From contig DAOUMU010000349.1 of assembly GCA_034409055.1 (NCBI GenBank), forward strand, positions 1-31,964: DNA of 31,964 bases, read 5' to 3'. The position numbers were made by a program, and so were the translations under genes. The notes below the pieces were generated by a model. That model searched no databases and was not told where the DNA came from. It was given only the letters and a program-made list of their open reading frames with translations. Numbering within the stretch: the first letter of the stretch is position 1; each line of letters begins with the position of its first letter. The stretch comes from DAOUMU01 sp034409055. Lineage in GTDB: Bacteria > Chloroflexota > Anaerolineae > 4572-78 > J111. Below are positions 30,511 to 31,964 of this stretch, piece by piece.

Positions 30511-31668
30511 ATGAAAATTGGTATTCTAACCGGTGGTGGTGACGTGCCGGGCTTGAATCCTTGTATTAAAGCCGTGGTCAATCGAGCTATCGAAGAAGGC
30601 CACACGGTGCTTGGCATTCGCCGGGGCTGGGCCGGGTTGTTAAATTACAATCCAGAGGATGAAGCCAGTGCCAAAAAGTGGTTGTATCCTCTGGACAAGC
30701 AAGTGGTCCGCACCGTAGACCGGACCGGGGGGACATTTCTCCACTCCTCCCGCACCAACCCCAGTGCGACCCAAGCGGCTGATGTGCCGGAGTTCCTGCG
30801 AGAACCGGATTGGCATCCGGAGGCGGACGATGTTCGAGATTTTACCCCCCATATTCTCAAGAATCTGGAACTGTTGGGAGTTGATGTTCTAATCCCCATT
30901 GGGGGGGATGATACCCTGGGTTACGGTCATCGTCTGCATACGGAAGACTTCCCCATCGTGGCCATTCCGAAGACAATGGATAATGATGTCTACGGTACAG
31001 ACTACTGTATCGGCTTCTCCACGGCCGTCACGCGCAGTGTCAACTTTATCCATAATATACGGACCAACGTTGGTTCCCACGAACGTATTGGCATTATTGA
31101 ACTCTTTGGCCGCAACTCGGGCGAAACCTCCCTCATCTCAGCTTACCTGGCCGGTGTGGACCGGGCCATTATTTCTGAAGTCCCCTTTGATCCCGAAAAA
31201 CTGGGCACCTTGCTTATGCAAGATAAAAGGGATAATCCCAGTAACTACGCCATTATGACCATTTCTGAAGGGGCCACCATGATCGGCGGGAAGATTATTG
31301 AGTATGGCCAGGCAGATGCTTACGGCCACAAAAAGCTGGGGGGAGTCGGCGCTATCACCGGCGATGCTTTGAATCGCATTACCGGTCATAAAATTATGTA
31401 CCAGCAGGTAGCCTATCTCATGCGCTCCGGTGCTCCCGACTCGGTTGATTTGATGGTTGGTTTCAATTTCGCCAATATGGCCATGGACCTGATCCAGGAA
31501 GAGAAGTTTGGTCGGATGGTGGCTCTAAGAGATGGCAAATACACCGACGTGCCGGCCAATATCCTCTCCCAGGGAGTCAAACGGGTCGATGTGGATGAGT
31601 TGTATGACGTGGAGGCATACCGGCCTAAGGTGCGTCACGTCAATCAGAAGCCGATGTTCCTGTACTAG
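30511..31668 (+). CDS. pfp: 6-phosphofructokinase, predicted pyrophosphate-dependent (group III type)
   Basis: 385 residues. The enzyme phosphorylates fructose-6-phosphate at the committed step of glycolysis, and the PPi type works reversibly. The start MKIGILTGGGDVPGLN is the nucleotide/diphosphate-binding loop. The phosphoryl-donor discriminator reads GGDDT (Asp133, Asp134) where ATP enzymes have GGDGS, and PKTMDND (Lys154) where ATP enzymes have PGTIDND. Asp at the second position together with Lys is the known pattern of PPi-dependent enzymes. The catalytic Asp157 is in MDND; substrate-site motifs include GRNSGETSL, MTISEGA and GGVGAITGD. ATG 30511 has an almost perfect AAAGGAGGTG (30494-30503). 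It appears to be its own unit, with a nested palindrome beginning at the last base of its stop codon. Confidence 0.92.
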   Translation: MKIGILTGGGDVPGLNPCIKAVVNRAIEEGHTVLGIRRGWAGLLNYNPEDEASAKKWLYPLDKQVVRTVDRTGGTFLHSSRTNPSATQAADVPEFLREPDWHPEADDVRDFTPHILKNLELLGVDVLIPIGGDDTLGYGHRLHTEDFPIVAIPKTMDNDVYGTDYCIGFSTAVTRSVNFIHNIRTNVGSHERIGIIELFGRNSGETSLISAYLAGVDRAIISEVPFDPEKLGTLLMQDKRDNPSNYAIMTISEGATMIGGKIIEYGQADAYGHKKLGGVGAITGDALNRITGHKIMYQQVAYLMRSGAPDSVDLMVGFNFANMAMDLIQEEKFGRMVALRDGKYTDVPANILSQGVKRVDVDELYDVEAYRPKVRHVNQKPMFLY

Positions 31669-31827
31669 GTTCTGTTGACATTTGCCGATTTCGCACGCTT
31701 CGATACGCCTACAAAGGCACTCAGCATGCGAAATCGGCCCAAAAACGCACCCTGAGTAGGCTGAGCGCAGCGAATGCCGTATCGAAGGGGCGTTTTTGGA
31801 CTAACCCAGTGAAATGTCAACAGAACC
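31668..31827. repeat. Nested inverted-repeat element after pfp (about 160 bp)
   Basis: The outer arms are a perfect 16-bp pair, GGTTCTGTTGACATTT (31668-31683) with 31812-31827. Inside are a 12-bp pair GCCGATTTCGCA (31684-31695 / 31727-31738) and a 10-bp pair CCAAAAACGC (31739-31748 / 31790-31799). CTTCGATACG (31698-31707) also has an inverted match at 31778-31787. The left end overlaps the last base of the pfp stop codon. No coding frame; it looks like a MITE or a large REP. Confidence 0.75.
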
Positions 31828-31872
31828 TGGACTGTAGTCAGGGCAATCGCATAAGTTATGTCAAGGAAAGGG

Positions 31873-31900
31873 TTGACAAAAAGAAAGTGAAAAGTAAAAT
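31873..31900 (+). promoter_or_regulatory. Promoter of the gene at the right edge
   Basis: TTGACA (31873-31878), a 16-base spacer and TAAAAT (31895-31900) lie about 40 bases before ATG 31940. Confidence 0.65.
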
Positions 31901-31939
31901 GATTGGTTTACTCTGATAATTCTTTACTGGAGGAAACTA

Positions 31940-31964
31940 ATGGCAGAACCCACTCCCTTTGACA
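31940..31964 (+). CDS. Start of a gene cut by the right edge, product unknown
   Basis: ATG 31940 follows TGGAGGAAA (31928-31936) at a good spacing and a promoter at 31873-31900. Only MAEPTPFD is visible, too short for assignment. Its own promoter and the palindromic element before it indicate it is not co-transcribed with pfp. Confidence 0.55.

Overview
The window is about 32 kb of bacterial chromosome. It has no rRNA or tRNA gene that I can see, and no CRISPR array or transposase. Gene content and style suggest a Chloroflexota lineage, most likely Anaerolineae-like. The hints are proline/threonine-rich LysM lipoproteins, GAF-rich hybrid kinases, a giant kinase-ATPase-TPR regulator, a pyrophosphate-type phosphofructokinase and many short palindromic or heptameric intergenic repeats. 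This is inference from style, not from a marker gene.

Layout. 1-2522 (minus strand): a truncated membrane protein with a Pro/Thr linker, purine nucleoside phosphorylase and a Xer-type tyrosine recombinase; a nested palindromic element separates the last two. 3021-10143 (plus): a LysM lipoprotein, a cytosolic triple-GAF hybrid histidine kinase and glutamate racemase in a tight run, then an SLC13-type permease with two RCK_C domains. 10189-12477 (minus): a RarA/MgsA AAA+ ATPase fused to a SAM-methyltransferase-like domain. 12643-13086 (plus): a Fur-family regulator with a palindrome over its promoter. 13083-18059 (minus): a 1658-residue protein that strings together metallo-beta-lactamase, STAS, Ser/Thr kinase, AAA ATPase and TPR modules. 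18060-19860: a worn accessory stretch with a palindromic repeat, a frameshifted remnant of a TPR protein, and an AbiEi antitoxin whose AbiEii partner is truncated after about 31 residues. 19859-22499 (plus): a zinc alcohol dehydrogenase, a DUF697/SHOCT protein and an M50-like membrane protease. 22465-25569 (minus): two tandem paralogous membrane histidine kinases and a stand-alone receiver. 26071-29874 (plus): DnaE. 29965-30345: an apparently non-coding transcription unit (consensus promoter, structured RNA, terminator). 30511-31668 (plus): a phosphofructokinase with PPi-type active-site residues. 31940 to the edge: the start of another gene.

How it fits together. The window mixes housekeeping functions (nucleotide salvage, chromosome dimer resolution, peptidoglycan precursor supply, replication and replication-fork rescue, glycolysis) with a heavy load of signalling. 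Three histidine kinases, one single-domain receiver, one degenerate and one intact fused receiver, and the giant MBL-STAS-kinase protein lie within 23 kb. The lipoprotein-kinase-racemase run suggests envelope sensing next to cell-wall synthesis. The strongest candidates for something undescribed are the MBL-STAS-STK-AAA-TPR protein, the RarA-methyltransferase fusion with a GCGAAT-type palindrome inserted in frame, and the structured RNA unit upstream of the phosphofructokinase gene.
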